The notes beneath the pieces are model-generated. The model was not told the origin of the DNA, searched no databases, and was given only the letters and a program-made list of their open reading frames with translations. DNA of 64,000 nucleotides from Ochrobactrum teleogrylli (lineage in GTDB: Bacteria > Pseudomonadota > Alphaproteobacteria > Rhizobiales > Rhizobiaceae), in contig NZ_VEWL01000016.1 in assembly GCF_006376685.1 (NCBI RefSeq), positions 21,654-85,653 of the forward strand, in the 5' to 3' direction. Shown here in pieces: positions 23,781 through 32,936 of this stretch. How positions within the stretch are numbered: the stretch's first letter is position 1; every line of letters begins with the position of its first letter. The translations under genes and the position numbers were made by a program.

Positions 23781-25262
23781 TTAGCAACCTGTCATTTTCA
23801 TCGCTTCTTGCAGAACCGTGAAAACAGCGGGGTCTGTCGATTGCGCCACGTTGAAGCGCAGATAGGCGCTTGCCGTGCGTGACGGGCTGAATACATCGCC
23901 GGGCGCCATAACGACACCCTTGTCCAGCGCGTGCCTTGCAATGGTGCCGGAATCCATGCCGTCGGGCAAGCGCGCCCAGAGAAACATGCCGCCTTGCGGT
24001 TCGGCCCAGAGTTCCAGCCCTGCGGCTTTCAGGCGCTTGGCGGTCAGCGTCATGGCATCGGCAAGCTTGGCGCGCATGCCTTCGATGTGGCGGCGATAGG
24101 TGCCGTCGGTCAAAAGCGCATGGACGATTTGCGCCGAAATTGAATTGCCGCCAAAGGTTGTGGCGAGCTTCAGATCGGTCAGGCCATCGATCCAGTCACT
24201 GCGCCCGGCAATATAGCCGACACGCGCCGCAGCCGAGAGTGTTTTGGAAAAACTGCCAATGTGCAGCACGCGCTCGAACCCGTCGAGTTCCGCCAGCAGC
24301 GGTGCTGGCGACGGATGGAAATCGCCGAAAATATTGTCCTCGACGAGAATGATGCCGTGTGCTTCCGCGAGCTTCAGAAGACGATGCGCGGTTGCGGGCG
24401 ACATGACGCCGCCGGTCGGATTTTGCAGGCCCGCATTGGAAATATAGAGTTTCGGGGCGTGTTCGGTGGCAGCCTTGGCGAAGGCGTCGAGGTCCGGGCC
24501 GCTATGCGTATAGGGCACGCCGATCAGCTTGACCCGGTGGGTCAGCAGCACGGCCTGAAAGTTGAAATAGCACGGATCGTCCACCAGCACGGTGTCGCCC
24601 GGCTGGAGCAGAAAGCGGCAGATGAGATCAATGGCCTGCGTGCCGGAATCGGTCAGCAATATCTCGCCGCCGGAAATATCCATGCCCTGTTCCGCCAACC
24701 GGTGCGCGAGATGGCTGCGCAACGGGCGGAAACCGAGTGGTTCGCCATAGGTGGCGAGATCGCTGCGCTCGTCGCGGGCAATGGCGCGCAGCGCACGGCG
24801 GATGCCTTCCAGCGGCAGCCATTCATCCGGCAGCCAGCCGCAGCCGGGCTTCAATGTCTTGCCTTCGGTTTCCAGCGATTGGCGCATGACCCAGAACGGG
24901 TCGATCTGCCGGTCCTTGTGCGGCGTGGTGGTGGCCAGCGAAAACGGCTGGCGCGCTCGCTCTGACACATAGAAGCCAGCACCACGGCGCGAGTGGATGA
25001 TGCCTTCTGCCACCAGCCGGTCATAGGCTTCAACCACGGTGGATTTGGAGACGTCCATGGTTTCGGCAAGGCGGCGGATCGACGGCAGGCGGGCGCCGGG
25101 CGCAAGGCTCATGGCCGCAATGCGTCCGCGAATAATGGACATGACTTTTTCGACGAGCGAGGTTTTTTCAGCCATGCCATTTTCATCACCGCGCGCGCTA
25201 TCGACGCCCGCATAGGCGGCTTCCACGGCTTCCAGGCTGCGCAACAGGCCCGTCGATATCAT
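23781..25262 (-). CDS. MocR-type regulator (GntR DNA-binding domain fused to aminotransferase)
   Basis: A 493-residue fusion: a GntR winged helix at about residues 35-100 (LPSIRRLAETMDVSKSTVVEAYDRLVAEG), a linker, and a fold-type I aminotransferase domain at about 130-490. The PLP site is intact: Asn281 in NPTGG, Asp309 in LVEDN, and Lys340 in GSFSKTLS. Such proteins use PLP or an amino-acid aldimine as effector. The ATG at 25262 follows AGAG. It diverges from a DMT-family exporter 126 bp away, the usual regulator-target arrangement, so control of that exporter is likely. An inverted repeat of CTGTACT overlaps its own leader, suggesting autoregulation. Effector unknown. Confidence 0.9.
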   Translation of the reverse strand: MISTGLLRSLEAVEAAYAGVDSARGDENGMAEKTSLVEKVMSIIRGRIAAMSLAPGARLPSIRRLAETMDVSKSTVVEAYDRLVAEGIIHSRRGAGFYVSERARQPFSLATTTPHKDRQIDPFWVMRQSLETEGKTLKPGCGWLPDEWLPLEGIRRALRAIARDERSDLATYGEPLGFRPLRSHLAHRLAEQGMDISGGEILLTDSGTQAIDLICRFLLQPGDTVLVDDPCYFNFQAVLLTHRVKLIGVPYTHSGPDLDAFAKAATEHAPKLYISNAGLQNPTGGVMSPATAHRLLKLAEAHGIILVEDNIFGDFHPSPAPLLAELDGFERVLHIGSFSKTLSAAARVGYIAGRSDWIDGLTDLKLATTFGGNSISAQIVHALLTDGTYRRHIEGMRAKLADAMTLTAKRLKAAGLELWAEPQGGMFLWARLPDGMDSGTIARHALDKGVVMAPGDVFSPSRTASAYLRFNVAQSTDPAVFTVLQEAMKMTGC

Positions 25263-25288
25263 CTGTACTCTCTTTCGTATCAGTACAG
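25263..25288. promoter_or_regulatory. Inverted repeat, probable MocR operator
   Basis: CTGTACT (25263-25269) and AGTACAG (25282-25288) are perfect 7-bp inverted arms with 12 bases between them, abutting the MocR start codon. A further similar half-site, AACTGT, lies at 25308-25313 in the intergenic region, nearer the exporter. Position and symmetry suggest the regulator's own binding site. Confidence 0.55.
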
Positions 25289-25388
25289 TTTGCCAGAATT
25301 GTCCGGTAACTGTCTCTGATTATTTCGGCAAGTTCGCGGCATTGTCCGCGAAATTCATAAACGATTTTGCTGAAAGCTGAAAAGACAC

Positions 25389-26276
25389 ATGCGTGAGAAT
25401 GTTGGGAACAACGGTATTGGCAACAAGACCGCCGGTTGGATGAATGGGTTTCTGGGCGTGCTGATTTTCTCCGGCTCGCTGCCTGCGACACGTCTTGCCG
25501 TGATCGATATCGATCCGACCTTCCTGACCATGGCGCGCGCGTCGATTGCCGGGCTGTTGGGCATGGCGCTGCTGCTGGCATTTCGCGAACCGTTTCCGCG
25601 CAAAAGCGATGTCATTTCCCTGATCGTGGTGGCGCTGGGCGTGGTGGTCGGCTTTCCGCTGCTCACGGGTATTGCGCTCCAACATATGACCTCGGCGCAC
25701 GCGATTGTCTTTATCGGCCTGCTGCCGCTTTCGACGGCAGTGTTCGCTGTGCTGCGCGGCGGCGAGCGGCCGCGTCCGCTGTTCTGGCTGTTTTCGATCG
25801 TGGGTGGGGCTATTGTCGCGTCCTATGCTTACGGGCAGGGCAGCCAGTCCACGCTGCTCGGGGATGTGCTGATGCTGGGCGCCATCATTGTCTGCGGGCT
25901 TGGCTATGCGGAGGGTGCTAGTCTGTCGCGCAGGCTTGGCGGTTGGCAGGTCATTTGCTGGGCGCTGGTCTTCTCGCTGCCGATCATGCTGCCGCTGACC
26001 ATTCTCATGCGTCCTGAAACATGGACAGGCATTGGCGCGATGGCATGGGGCGGGCTGGTTTATGTGTCGCTGTTTTCGATGCTGATCGGGTTTTTCTTCT
26101 GGTATCGCGGGCTGGCGCAGGGCGGGGCTGCGACGGTCGGTCAGCTTCAGCTTCTGCAACCGTTTTTCGGCCTGATGCTGGCGGCAGGCATTGCGGGAGA
26201 GCCCGTCAGCATGGGCATGGTCGCGACAGCGGGCATCGTCGTGCTGTGCGTCGCGGGAGCGAAACGCTTCGCTTAA
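25389..26276 (+). CDS. DMT-superfamily (EamA) transporter
   Basis: A 295-residue inner-membrane protein with about ten hydrophobic helices in two EamA halves (roughly residues 15-145 and 155-290), ending VVLCVAGAKRFA. The family exports amino acids, metabolites or drugs; the substrate cannot be inferred from sequence. It is transcribed away from the MocR regulator at 25262, and the shared 126-bp region carries CTGTAC-type half-sites. That context suggests export of a compound sensed through PLP chemistry, such as an amino acid or amine, but this is inference. Confidence 0.88.
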   Translation: MRENVGNNGIGNKTAGWMNGFLGVLIFSGSLPATRLAVIDIDPTFLTMARASIAGLLGMALLLAFREPFPRKSDVISLIVVALGVVVGFPLLTGIALQHMTSAHAIVFIGLLPLSTAVFAVLRGGERPRPLFWLFSIVGGAIVASYAYGQGSQSTLLGDVLMLGAIIVCGLGYAEGASLSRRLGGWQVICWALVFSLPIMLPLTILMRPETWTGIGAMAWGGLVYVSLFSMLIGFFFWYRGLAQGGAATVGQLQLLQPFFGLMLAAGIAGEPVSMGMVATAGIVVLCVAGAKRFA

Positions 26277-26282
26277 GCGGGT

Positions 26283-26939
26283 CTAAATGAATGCCCAGAC
26301 GGTCGTGCGCTTGACTTCGGAATCTTCCAGCGCACGCGTCACGGGCACCGTATAGACCGCAAGCTGCTCCAGCCGATCCTTGGGCAAATAGGCGCGGCCC
26401 GGATCGCCAACGATGATTTGAGCGCCGCGTTCCGCCAATTTTGCGAACCATGGAATAAGCCGGTCGGCCAGCGGCTTTTCATAGAAGACATCGCCCGCCA
26501 GAACCACATCCCAGCCGTGATCGGCGCCGATGAGATCGTCAAGGCTGGCCGTCACTGCAACGCCATTGGCCTTGGCGTTGATATCAATTGCGGGAAGCGC
26601 GAAGGGATCAATATCCGAAGCGACGACGCTTTTCGCGCCCGCTTTCATGGCCGCGATGGCGACAAGACCGGAGCCGGATGCAAAATCCAGCACAGTCTTG
26701 CCACGCACGGCTTCCGGATGGTCGAGAATATAGCGCGCCACGCCCTGACCGCCCGCCCAGGCAAAGGCCCAGAAGGGCGGCGGCAGGCCGATTGTGGCCA
26801 GTTCTTCCTCTGTCTTGTGCCAGAGGTCGTGCGCTTCGTCAGCCAGATGCAGGCGGATTTCCGGCACATGCGGCGGTGCTTGCAGGCCGGTATTGGCCAG
26901 AATGAAGCTGCGCGTGCTGGTTTCCGCCGGATCGAGCAT
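26283..26939 (-). CDS. Class I SAM methyltransferase, ETF-beta lysine methyltransferase-like (METTL20 type)
   Basis: A 218-residue methyltransferase. After an N-terminal [19 protein letters not shown] come [17 protein letters not shown] and the SAM motif [20 protein letters not shown], then [14 protein letters not shown] and a GDVFYEKPL motif in the region of the METTL20-family D/E-x-x-Y-E. This layout matches bacterial homologues of the human ETF-beta lysine methyltransferase, one of which has been studied in Agrobacterium. A longer frame starts at 26975, but ATG 26939 overlaps the stop of the upstream EVE gene (ATGA), implying translational coupling. Its presumed substrate, EtfB, begins at 63924. 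An alternative reading is a ribosomal-protein methyltransferase. Confidence 0.8.
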   Translation of the reverse strand: MLDPAETSTRSFILANTGLQAPPHVPEIRLHLADEAHDLWHKTEEELATIGLPPPFWAFAWAGGQGVARYILDHPEAVRGKTVLDFASGSGLVAIAAMKAGAKSVVASDIDPFALPAIDINAKANGVAVTASLDDLIGADHGWDVVLAGDVFYEKPLADRLIPWFAKLAERGAQIIVGDPGRAYLPKDRLEQLAVYTVPVTRALEDSEVKRTTVWAFI

Positions 26940-27367
26940 CAGATATCTTTGGCGTCGAGGCCGCCCATGCGGCAAACCTCAATCCATTCATCTTCCGTCA
27001 CCGGCTGAACGGACAAGCGCATGGAGGTGACAAGCGCCATATTCTCAAGCTTCGGGTTCGCCTTGACATCCTTCAGGGTGACCGGCTTCGGCACATCGCG
27101 AACAGCCTTGATGTCCACGCAATCCCAGCGCGGGTCGTCGGTGGTGCTGTCAGGGTGCGAAAGCGCGCAAACCTCGACAATACCGACCACTTCCAGCCCT
27201 TCATTGGAATGGTAGAAGAAGCCTTTGTCACCGAGTTTCATGGCGCGCATGTTGTTGCGCGCCAGATAATTGCGCACGCCATCCCATTGCTCGCCTTTTT
27301 CACCACGGGCCTTTTGCATTTCCCATGACCATTTGAACGGTTCGGATTTGAACAGCCAGTAAGCCAT
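26939..27367 (-). CDS. EVE domain-containing protein
   Basis: A 142-residue single-domain EVE/PUA-like protein. It has the typical opening [16 protein letters not shown], then [27 protein letters not shown] and VGIVEV, with [14 protein letters not shown] near the end. EVE domains bind modified bases in DNA or RNA; in bacteria they occur alone or next to restriction enzymes. Nothing here points to a defence system: neighbours are the coupled methyltransferase downstream and a YciI gene upstream. Its molecular target is unknown. Confidence 0.9.
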   Translation of the reverse strand: MAYWLFKSEPFKWSWEMQKARGEKGEQWDGVRNYLARNNMRAMKLGDKGFFYHSNEGLEVVGIVEVCALSHPDSTTDDPRWDCVDIKAVRDVPKPVTLKDVKANPKLENMALVTSMRLSVQPVTEDEWIEVCRMGGLDAKDI

Positions 27368-27389
27368 TGTGCGTTCCTCGGTAAGCGAC

Positions 27390-27680
27390 TCAGGCGTTGG
27401 CGGGATTTTTGAACGACCAGTTCCACGGGCGCACGGTCACGTCCTGAAACAGACCAGCCTTCGCATAGGGATCGTTGGCGCCGATGGCTGCTGCTGCGGC
27501 CTTGTCTTCGGCTTCGACAACGAGAAGGCTGCCATTTGGCTTGCCATCTTCGCCAAGGAAAGGACCGGCAAACTTCAGCACATCGCCAAGGCTCGTAAGG
27601 TATTCGAGATGCGTCGGGCGCGTATCGAGGCGCACCTGCAGATGGTCGGGCTTGTCGTTGCAAAGAAGTGCAAAAAGCAT
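27390..27680 (-). CDS. YciI family protein
   Basis: A 96-residue protein with the ferredoxin-like YciI fold: MLFALLCNDKPDHLQVRL, then RPTHLEYL with the conserved His, LKFAGPFL and GSLLVVEAEDKAAAAA. YciI-like proteins are often proposed to have a small catalytic or binding site around His-Asp, but functions are poorly defined. A longer frame exists upstream, yet ATG 27680 is right: GAGGACC precedes it and the stop of gpsA lies only 11 bases upstream. It therefore follows gpsA in the same transcript. Confidence 0.88.
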   Translation of the reverse strand: MLFALLCNDKPDHLQVRLDTRPTHLEYLTSLGDVLKFAGPFLGEDGKPNGSLLVVEAEDKAAAAAIGANDPYAKAGLFQDVTVRPWNWSFKNPANA

Positions 27681-27691
27681 CGTCTGGTCCT

Positions 27692-28678
27692 CTAGTCTTC
27701 GGTCTTGAGTGGTCGGTTGATAAGGTTGGTTACAGCCTCGTCGATGGTGATCTTTCCGCTGAGCAAAGCGCCAACCGCATCGATGATGGGCGCGGAAATG
27801 CCGTGCTTGTCGCACAGTTCCGCAGCAATCGGCGCGGTCGCGACACCTTCGGCCAGAGGCCGGTTGGTCAGGTCTTCGCCGCGTCCAAGTGCGAGGCCGT
27901 AGGAATAATTGCGCGATTGCGAGGATGAGCATGTCAGCATCAGATCGCCGAGGCCGGAAAGTCCCATGATGGTTTCCGGCTTTGCGCCCATGGCCTGACC
28001 GATGCGGCGCAGTTCGGCAAAACCGCGCGTCACCAGTGCAGCCTGCGCGCTGGCACCATAACCGCGCCCGACGGCGGCACCCGCCGCAATCGCCAGAACG
28101 TTTTTCAACGCACCTCCGATCTCGACACCTTTGAGATCGGTGGTCGAATAGCAGCGGAAAGCAGGGCCAGAAAGAAGTGCAGCCAGCTGGTCAGCGGTGT
28201 CGGCGTCCTCGCAGGCAACCGTTACTGCCGTTGGCAGGCCACGCGCAACATCGGTGGCAAAGCTTGGGCCGGATAGGGCGGCGAGGCGGTGGTTCGGCAA
28301 AACTTCCGCCACCACTTCCGACATCAGGCGTCCGGTGCCGCGCTCGATGCCCTTTGCGCACAAAACGACGGGCGCGGATTGCGGGATGAGGTTGTTCAGT
28401 TCGGAAAGGCCTGCGCGCATGGCCTGTGCCGGGATCACGGCCAGGACGGCGTCAGCGCCGGTTACAACCTCCGAAGCGCTGGCGCTGGCGTGGATGCCAG
28501 CGGGCAGTTCGATGTCACCCAGATAGCGCGGATTGCGCCGATCATTGTTGATGGCTGCGACAGTTTCCGCATCGCGGGCAAAGAGCCATGCTTCGTGGCC
28601 GCTGGTCGCCGCCATGGCGGCAAGCGCCGTGCCCCATGCACCGCCACCGAGAACGGCGATCTTCGTGTGAGCGCTCAT
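27692..28678 (-). CDS. gpsA: NAD(P)-dependent glycerol-3-phosphate dehydrogenase
   Basis: Makes sn-glycerol 3-phosphate from dihydroxyacetone phosphate for phospholipid synthesis. The length is 328 residues, normal for the family. A Rossmann motif [12 protein letters not shown] opens the protein; NDRRNPRYL and a central [17 protein letters not shown] segment with the catalytic Lys follow, then GLGDLMLTC near residue 255. Its ATG overlaps the tsaD stop by 4 bases (28675-28678), and a YciI gene follows. The tsaD-gpsA-yciI order is familiar from Rhizobiales. Confidence 0.96.
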   Translation of the reverse strand: MSAHTKIAVLGGGAWGTALAAMAATSGHEAWLFARDAETVAAINNDRRNPRYLGDIELPAGIHASASASEVVTGADAVLAVIPAQAMRAGLSELNNLIPQSAPVVLCAKGIERGTGRLMSEVVAEVLPNHRLAALSGPSFATDVARGLPTAVTVACEDADTADQLAALLSGPAFRCYSTTDLKGVEIGGALKNVLAIAAGAAVGRGYGASAQAALVTRGFAELRRIGQAMGAKPETIMGLSGLGDLMLTCSSSQSRNYSYGLALGRGEDLTNRPLAEGVATAPIAAELCDKHGISAPIIDAVGALLSGKITIDEAVTNLINRPLKTED

Positions 28679-29754
28679 GCCTTGGCTCCACGCCGTCCCG
28701 TGCCGATCAGCGGCGCGGATTTTTCATCGAGCGGCCAGCGCGAGCGCGGTGCGATGGCAAGCGAATCCGGAGCCTTGGTCGCGGCATGTTCTGCCCCGGC
28801 CCAGGCGATCATGGCCGCATTGTCGGTGCAGAGATTGAGCGGCGGCGCGATGAAGCTGAAGCCGTGTTTGGCGCAAAGCTGTTCCAGCGACGCCCGCAGG
28901 GTCTTGTTGGCGGCGACGCCGCCCGCAACCACCAGCGAAGGCGTTGCACAGTCGGGAAACTCTGTCTTGAACCGTTCAAGCGAACGCCCGACCCGGTCTG
29001 ACAGCGTGTCTGCCACGGCTGCCTGAAACGAGGCGCAAATATCCGCAACATCCTGATCGCTAAGCGGCACCAGCTCGGCTGCCGTCTGGCGCACGGCGGT
29101 CTTGAGACCGGAGAAGGAAAAATCGAGCCGCGCTTCGCCTTTCAGCGGGCGGGGCAGGGCAAAGCGTTTCGGATCCCCCTGAAGCGCCGTGCGCTCAACC
29201 GCCGGGCCGCCGGGATAAGGCAGGCCCAGAAGCTTTGCCGTCTTGTCGAAGGCTTCGCCCAGCGCGTCGTCTATCGTGGTACCGAGACGCTCATAATCAT
29301 TGAGCCCGCGCACCAGCACCATCTGCGTGTGACCGCCGGAAACCAGCAGCAGCAGATAGGGAAATTCGAGCTTGTCGGTCAGCCGCGCCGTCAAAGCGTG
29401 GCCTTCCAGATGGTTCACAGCATAGAACGGCTTTTGCGCGGCCATAGCGAGCGCCTTTGCCGTCATCAGGCCGACGATCAGCCCGCCGATGAGGCCGGGA
29501 CCGGCGGTGGCCGCCACGGCATCCACCTCGTCGAGTTGCATATCCGCATCCTGCAAGGCGCGTTCGACCAGCCGGTCAAGCGCCTCGACATGGGCGCGCG
29601 CGGCAATTTCCGGCACAACACCGCCATAAGGCTCATGTTCGGCGATCTGGCTCAGAACCACATTGGACAAAATACGGCCTTCGCCCTTATCGTTGCGTTC
29701 AACGATAGCGGCGGCTGTTTCGTCGCAACTGGTTTCTATTCCAAGAATGCGCAT
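28675..29754 (-). CDS. tsaD: tRNA N6-adenosine threonylcarbamoyltransferase
   Basis: The catalytic subunit of the TsaBDE complex that makes t6A37 in ANN-decoding tRNAs. The length is 359 residues. It has the Kae1/TsaD landmarks: [18 protein letters not shown] at the start, [13 protein letters not shown], the metal-binding His115 and His119 in [14 protein letters not shown], and a C-terminal [10 protein letters not shown] and [13 protein letters not shown]. It is divergent from hemC, 69 bp away, and translationally coupled to gpsA. This divergence next to the heme cluster is commonly seen in Rhizobiales. Confidence 0.97.
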   Translation of the reverse strand: MRILGIETSCDETAAAIVERNDKGEGRILSNVVLSQIAEHEPYGGVVPEIAARAHVEALDRLVERALQDADMQLDEVDAVAATAGPGLIGGLIVGLMTAKALAMAAQKPFYAVNHLEGHALTARLTDKLEFPYLLLLVSGGHTQMVLVRGLNDYERLGTTIDDALGEAFDKTAKLLGLPYPGGPAVERTALQGDPKRFALPRPLKGEARLDFSFSGLKTAVRQTAAELVPLSDQDVADICASFQAAVADTLSDRVGRSLERFKTEFPDCATPSLVVAGGVAANKTLRASLEQLCAKHGFSFIAPPLNLCTDNAAMIAWAGAEHAATKAPDSLAIAPRSRWPLDEKSAPLIGTGRRGAKA

Positions 29755-29823
29755 TTGCGGTTAGACCCTGCCAGTCTCATATTTCTGATACGTCAAGCAA
29801 CCCGGTACCATGGACGACGCGAT

Positions 29824-30753
29824 ATGCAAACACCATCCTTGAAGATTGGCACGCGCGGTAGCAAGCTGGCTCTGGCCCAGGCTTACGAGACGCGTCGCCG
29901 CCTGATGGAGGCGCATGGTCTGCCGGAAAAGGCGATTGAAATCCTGCCCATGTCCACGGCGGGCGACCGCATTCAGGACCGACCGCTGTCGGAAGTCGGC
30001 GGCAAGGGGCTGTTCACAGAGGAAATCGAACAGGCGCTGAAGGACGGGCGAATCGATATCGCCGTGCATTCGTCCAAGGATATGCCGACTGTTCTGCCTG
30101 AAGGACTGCATCTTTCCGTCTTTCTCGAACGCGAAGACCCGCGCGATGCCTTCATTGGTCGCACGGCCAAACGGTTCATCGATTTGCCACAGGGTGCTGT
30201 CGTCGGTTCGTCGTCGCTGCGCCGTCAGGCGCTGATCCGGCGTCTGCGCCCGGACATTCAGGTGGTGATGTATCGCGGCAATGTCGATACCCGCCTGCGA
30301 AAACTTGAAGCGGGCGAAGTGGACGGCACTTTTCTGGCCTGCGCTGGCCTGAAGCGGCTGGGGCTTGATGCGGCAATCACCGAACTGGTGGATCCGCTGA
30401 CCTTCCCGCCAGCGCCGGGACAGGGCGCCATCGGCATTGAAAGCCGCATCGGCGATGCCCGCATCGATGCGCTACTGGCGCCGCTGGCGCATCGCGACAC
30501 GCAGGTTGCGCTGGCTTGTGAACGCGCTTTTCTGGGTGCGCTGGACGGTTCCTGCCGCACGCCGATTGCTGGTCTTGCCACGGTGGACGGCGACAAGGTG
30601 CAGTTCCACGGCATGATCCTGACGCCCGATGGCACAAAGGCGCATGAAGTGACGCTCGACGGCACAGCACCAGAAGCGGCGGCGCTCGGTGTCGAGGCTG
30701 CAAGGCAGGTTCGCGCGGCGGCTGGCCCGCATTTCTTCACCGACTGGGATTGA
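29824..30753 (+). CDS. hemC: Porphobilinogen deaminase (hydroxymethylbilane synthase)
   Basis: Polymerises four porphobilinogens into hydroxymethylbilane for heme and cobalamin. The chosen start ATG 29824 gives 309 residues, beginning [19 protein letters not shown]; the frame is open much further upstream, but that part is antisense to tsaD. Visible features are catalytic Asp86 in [31 protein letters not shown], and Cys244 in LDGSCRTP, which carries the dipyrromethane cofactor. Its TGA overlaps the TTG start of hemD, so the two are coupled. Confidence 0.96.
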   Translation: MQTPSLKIGTRGSKLALAQAYETRRRLMEAHGLPEKAIEILPMSTAGDRIQDRPLSEVGGKGLFTEEIEQALKDGRIDIAVHSSKDMPTVLPEGLHLSVFLEREDPRDAFIGRTAKRFIDLPQGAVVGSSSLRRQALIRRLRPDIQVVMYRGNVDTRLRKLEAGEVDGTFLACAGLKRLGLDAAITELVDPLTFPPAPGQGAIGIESRIGDARIDALLAPLAHRDTQVALACERAFLGALDGSCRTPIAGLATVDGDKVQFHGMILTPDGTKAHEVTLDGTAPEAAALGVEAARQVRAAAGPHFFTDWD

Positions 30754-31484
30754 CCTTGACCGGGCTAGGCACAGCGACCGCGATCAAGCGGGTTCTGGTG
30801 ACAAGACCGGAACCGGCAGCATTGCAGACTGCCGCCAAGCTCACTGACGCCGGTTTCGAGCCGGTGCTTTTGCCGCTCAGCCGCACTGTGCCGCTGGGCT
30901 TCTCGGTTCCCGATGCCCGGTTTGATGCATTGACCGTCACAAGCGCCAATGCTTTTCGGCATGCGGGGCATGCTTTGCCGCACCGCGATATGCCGCTCTT
31001 CGCCGTCGGCGAGGGTACGGCGCGCGCCGCGCGCGAAGCGGGCTTCACCGACGTTATTGATGGCGGCGGTGATGCGGTGCGCCTTGCGGAAACCATGCGC
31101 AAAGCTTTGCCACAAGGTGCGCGTGTTTTGTATCTGGCCGGGCGGGTGCGCCAGCCGGTGTTTGAAGAGCGCGTGTCGGTAGCCGGTCTCGATATGACGG
31201 TGTGTGATGTCTATGATATCGAAACCATCGACTATTCCCGCAGCGAACTTGAGCGCTTGTTAGGCCCGCAGCCGCTTGCGGCGGTGATGCTTTATTCCGG
31301 CGTTGCTGCGGAAGCATTCGCGGCGGCAATGGACAGGATCGACCCGCCTTTTAACGATAAGACCCGTTTTTTGTGCATATCGACGCGCGTGGCCGAAAAA
31401 CTGCCATCGAACTGGCAGAGACATGCGCTGGTGGCGGAACAGCCGGATGAGACAGGACTTTTCCGACTGTTTCCCAAACTTTGA
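30750..31484 (+). CDS. hemD: Uroporphyrinogen-III synthase
   Basis: Closes and inverts ring D of hydroxymethylbilane. A 244-residue protein of the weakly conserved HemD fold: [19 protein letters not shown] at the start, [27 protein letters not shown], and [11 protein letters not shown] in the second half. The start is TTG at 30750 overlapping the hemC stop (TTGA). Its identity rests on weak motifs plus its position directly after hemC, which is decisive. Confidence 0.92.
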   Translation: MTLTGLGTATAIKRVLVTRPEPAALQTAAKLTDAGFEPVLLPLSRTVPLGFSVPDARFDALTVTSANAFRHAGHALPHRDMPLFAVGEGTARAAREAGFTDVIDGGGDAVRLAETMRKALPQGARVLYLAGRVRQPVFEERVSVAGLDMTVCDVYDIETIDYSRSELERLLGPQPLAAVMLYSGVAAEAFAAAMDRIDPPFNDKTRFLCISTRVAEKLPSNWQRHALVAEQPDETGLFRLFPKL

Positions 31485-31577
31485 TTCTTTTAGACGCAAC
31501 CTTCCTGCGACAGAAGATTTTATCTGTTAGAGTCACACCGAGTTACCGGCAGGCAATCGACGATTACGAGAGGACCC

Positions 31578-32924
31578 ATGGCGAAATCCGGCACCCCGCG
31601 ACATTCCAAACCGGCCCGCAATCCCGTGACGATCAATCTCGATCCGTCTGATGTAAAGCGTGTCGACGAACAAGCGGGAGCCAGGACGACACCGCCCGCC
31701 GAACCGGTCGGGAACTTTGCTCAGGCAACGACCGCCAGGCCCGCTGAAACGAAAGCCGAGCCGAAACCGGCTGCAAATGCCGCAAGGCCGCCCTTCACCG
31801 CTGGTGTAAAACCGGAAACGGAAAAGCCGGGCGCGTCTTCAACCGTGCCGCCCGTCGGCAACTCCAGCCCGAAGCAAAGCACCGGCGCGTCGCATCTTCT
31901 GGCGGGTATTGCCGGTGGCGTCATCGCGCTTGGTGGCATGTTTGCGCTGCAATGGGGCAATGTCATTCCGTCGCCCGGCGCGCGCGTGACCGCCGAGCAA
32001 CTGGCCGCGATGGAGCAGCAGATCTCAGAACTGCGCACCAACCCGACGCCCGCACCGCTTGATGCTGCGAGCCGCACGCAATTTGCCGATTTGCAGAAGA
32101 ATGTTCAGGCCGCCGAAATCAAGGCTGAAGCGGTCGCAGGCACGCTGACGCAATTGCAGCAGCAGGTCGAGACATTGCCGCAGGGGAGTGCAGGCGCTGC
32201 TTCGGGTGACATTGAAGCGCTGACCGGGCGCCTCGACGCGCTGGAATCGAAATTGTCGGCGGCCCAGAATCAGGCGGATCAGGCTGCAGCCGGTGTTTCC
32301 GGTAATACCGGCACGATTTCTTCGCTGGAATCGAAGCTGACCTCCTTGCAGGCAACGGTCGGCGAAGCCGCCCGCCAGCCGGATGCAACAGCGCTGATTG
32401 CCGCCAATGCGCTGAAAACGGCCATCGATCGCGGCGGTTCGTTCAAATCCGAGCTTGAAACCTATGCGTCGCTGGCACCACAGGATAGTTCGGTCGAGGG
32501 CCTCAAGGCCTTTGCCAATACGGGCGTGCCGACCGTGGCGGACCTCAATGCCTGGTTTGGTCCCGTCGCCAATCGTATTGTCGCCACCGAAAACAAGCTG
32601 CCCGCCGATGCGGGCGTTTGGGATCAACTCGTTGCCAGCGCCAAGGGGCTGGTGAGTGTTCGGCCCGTCGCGGGCAATGTGGAAGGCGAAGGTGTCGGTC
32701 CGACGACCGCGCGCATGGAAGCAGCGCTTCATGCTGGCGATCTGGAGCGCGCCATCGGTGAATGGGAAAAACTCCCTGCCGATGCGAAAGCGGTGTCCGG
32801 AGAATTTGCGAACCAGATGAAAGTGCGGCGCGACGCCGACGCGCTGATCCAGCGTCTGGTTGCTGACAGCCTCAAGCCGAAAGCACCGGCAGAAGCGGGT
32901 GCCGCGGCACCGGCGGGCAATTAA
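31578..32924 (+). CDS. Alphaproteobacterial Mic60 (mitofilin-domain membrane protein)
   Basis: A 448-residue inner-membrane protein: a disordered Pro/Ala-rich N-terminus (1-105), one transmembrane helix (about 106-127, LLAGIAGGVIALGGMFAL), a long coiled coil (about 138-265), and a C-terminal mitofilin-like domain (about 265-440). It lies between hemD and hemY. Published work on the origin of mitochondrial cristae placed alphaproteobacterial Mic60 in just this hem context, and COG4223 is the usual label. It would shape the inner membrane and contact outer-membrane partners. The family match is by architecture and synteny rather than long motifs. The ATG follows GAGAGGACCC. Confidence 0.85.
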   Translation: MAKSGTPRHSKPARNPVTINLDPSDVKRVDEQAGARTTPPAEPVGNFAQATTARPAETKAEPKPAANAARPPFTAGVKPETEKPGASSTVPPVGNSSPKQSTGASHLLAGIAGGVIALGGMFALQWGNVIPSPGARVTAEQLAAMEQQISELRTNPTPAPLDAASRTQFADLQKNVQAAEIKAEAVAGTLTQLQQQVETLPQGSAGAASGDIEALTGRLDALESKLSAAQNQADQAAAGVSGNTGTISSLESKLTSLQATVGEAARQPDATALIAANALKTAIDRGGSFKSELETYASLAPQDSSVEGLKAFANTGVPTVADLNAWFGPVANRIVATENKLPADAGVWDQLVASAKGLVSVRPVAGNVEGEGVGPTTARMEAALHAGDLERAIGEWEKLPADAKAVSGEFANQMKVRRDADALIQRLVADSLKPKAPAEAGAAAPAGN

Positions 32925-32936
32925 GGGGGCGGGCCG

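Noticed and set aside
26939..27367. EVE gene as part of a defence or restriction system
   Set aside because: EVE domains do accompany restriction enzymes, but the neighbours here are housekeeping genes and no nuclease or modification gene is nearby.
29329..29823. N-terminal extension of hemC
   Set aside because: The extra residues are antisense to tsaD; the conserved HemC start is at 29824.
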